A DNA stretch of 6,498 bases from Bacteroidales bacterium (GTDB lineage: Bacteria; Bacteroidota; Bacteroidia; Bacteroidales; JAADGE01): positions 1-6,498 of the forward strand of contig JANTGL010000154.1 in the NCBI GenBank assembly GCA_024762915.1. Reading direction: 5' to 3'. Below are positions 5,619-6,498 of the stretch, piece after piece; position 1 is the stretch's first letter; the number at the start of each line of letters is the position of its first letter. Position numbers and translations under genes: made by a program. The notes under the pieces are model-generated. The model saw only the letters and a list, made by a program, of their open reading frames with translations. It had not been told where the DNA came from and made no database searches.

Positions 5619-6498
5619 ATGAAAAAATTACAAATAATTATCTCGTTTCTTTTAGTCGGAGTAGTTGCATTCTCGCAAGAAAAAACGACGATTAATCATA
5701 AACTGTTTGCAGTTGTTAATCCCGAAACTTCTGAAATTGAAGTTACCGATACCATAAACTTGCAAAGCAACACCGAAAAAACTTTTTTACTGAATGCCGA
5801 TTTTACTCCGGTTTCTTTAAGCAAAGGCATTAAATTGAGAAAAACAGAAGATAATATCAAAGCCGGTGATACCGGAATGGACAGAGATAATGACGAAACC
5901 TCCGTTAACATAAGTAAATGGAAAATTATCGGAAAAGCCGATAAATTTGTAATTTCATACAAAGGCAAACTCAGTTCCGAAATTCAACACAACAAAAAAG
6001 ATTACCAAAGAGGATTTTCGCAATCTGCCGGAATAATTTCCGGAAAAGGCGTATATCTTGCCGGTTCAACATGGTGGGTACCGGTTTTCAACAATTCTTT
6101 AATGACTTTTTCTTTAACAAGTGAACTTCCCGAAAATTGGAAAAATGTAACGCAAGGAAAACGCACCGAAGAATATAAAAAAGAAAATAAACATTTCGAC
6201 ACTTGGGTATGCGACAAACCGCAGGAAGAAGTTTTTTTGATTGCGGCAAAATTTACCGAATATTCTCACACTGCGGCAAACGGTGTCAAAATTCAGGCAT
6301 TTCTGCGTACACCCGATGAAGGATTGGCAAACAAATATGCCGATGTTACCGAACAATATATGCAAATGTATGAGGGAATGCTCGGCAAATATCCGTATTC
6401 GAAATTTGCTTTGGTCGAAAATTTCTGGGAAACCGGCTACGGAATGCCGTCTTTTACCCTTCTCGGGGAAAAAATTATTCGCTTTCCGTTTATTTTGC
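5619..6498 (+). CDS. Exported M1-family-like metallopeptidase, N-terminal part
   Basis: An open frame from ATG 5619 runs without a stop off the right edge; 293 codons are visible. Residues 1-19 are a signal peptide (MKKLQIIISFLLVGVVAFS, then Q). Residues about 25-225 form a beta-rich N-terminal domain, including GVYLAGSTWWVPVFN (144-158), as in the first domain of M1 aminopeptidases. Near the edge comes VENFWETGYGMPSFTLLG (266-283), which stands where classical M1 enzymes have GAMEN and is typical of a Bacteroidota subgroup. The zinc motif HExxH is not in the window; in relatives I recall it about seven residues after the last visible one, RFPFIL. It is therefore an incomplete gene whose catalytic centre cannot be checked here. 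The 95 bp after the TPR stop (5524-5618) show no convincing promoter, terminator or ribosome site, only an AT-rich leader. The likely role is periplasmic peptide breakdown. Confidence 0.8.
   Translation, partial: MKKLQIIISFLLVGVVAFSQEKTTINHKLFAVVNPETSEIEVTDTINLQSNTEKTFLLNADFTPVSLSKGIKLRKTEDNIKAGDTGMDRDNDETSVNISKWKIIGKADKFVISYKGKLSSEIQHNKKDYQRGFSQSAGIISGKGVYLAGSTWWVPVFNNSLMTFSLTSELPENWKNVTQGKRTEEYKKENKHFDTWVCDKPQEEVFLIAAKFTEYSHTAANGVKIQAFLRTPDEGLANKYADVTEQYMQMYEGMLGKYPYSKFALVENFWETGYGMPSFTLLGEKIIRFPFIL

Noticed and set aside
5696..6365. Minus-strand open frames across the M1-like peptidase gene.
   Set aside because: The + strand is open throughout from 5619 and carries the signal peptide and peptidase motifs, which explains this region.

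Overview
The window suggests a chromosome segment from an AT-rich member of the Bacteroidota (Bacteroidales or Flavobacteriales type). The reasons are a DUF5686 outer-membrane protein, exported proteins whose signal peptides end just before a glutamine, a near-complete lack of Shine-Dalgarno sequences, TAnnTTTG-type promoter candidates, and a Bacteroidota-style M1-like peptidase. I recognised these from memory and ran no search.

All seven genes are on the + strand. Left edge: the last 180 codons of a DUF5686 outer-membrane protein, ending at 545. Positions 546-753 hold no gene but are rich in signals: a fragment resembling a dispersed repeat (571-595), a 26-bp near-palindrome (630-655), a candidate promoter (645-676) and a 12-bp repeat (677-688). 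Centre-left (754-2462): a translationally coupled pair, an ImmA/IrrE-family zinc peptidase with an N-terminal helix-turn-helix-like region followed by a PIN-domain nuclease of DUF4411 type, sharing an ATGA overlap. This is a toxin-antitoxin-like or stress-switch module. It is very AT-rich, with about 22-23% GC in sampled stretches. Positions 2463-2623 carry three imperfect copies of the 677-688 repeat in the opposite orientation, so related repeats bracket the module.

Right half: a small exported three-helix membrane protein (2624-3175); a LOG/lysine-decarboxylase-like Rossmann protein (3247-4362); an exported TPR protein with an unnamed conserved C-terminal domain (4378-5523), only 15 bp downstream and probably co-transcribed; and the first 293 codons of an exported M1-like metallopeptidase that runs off the right edge (from 5619).

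The envelope genes and the LOG gene look like ordinary host genes. The peptidase-PIN pair is the accessory part and the best candidate for an interesting system. The proposed logic is that the peptidase protein binds its own control region (half-sites at 630-637, 648-655 and 769-776), holds the PIN RNase in check, and releases it under some trigger. The families and the sites are visible in the sequence; the regulatory logic is inference.
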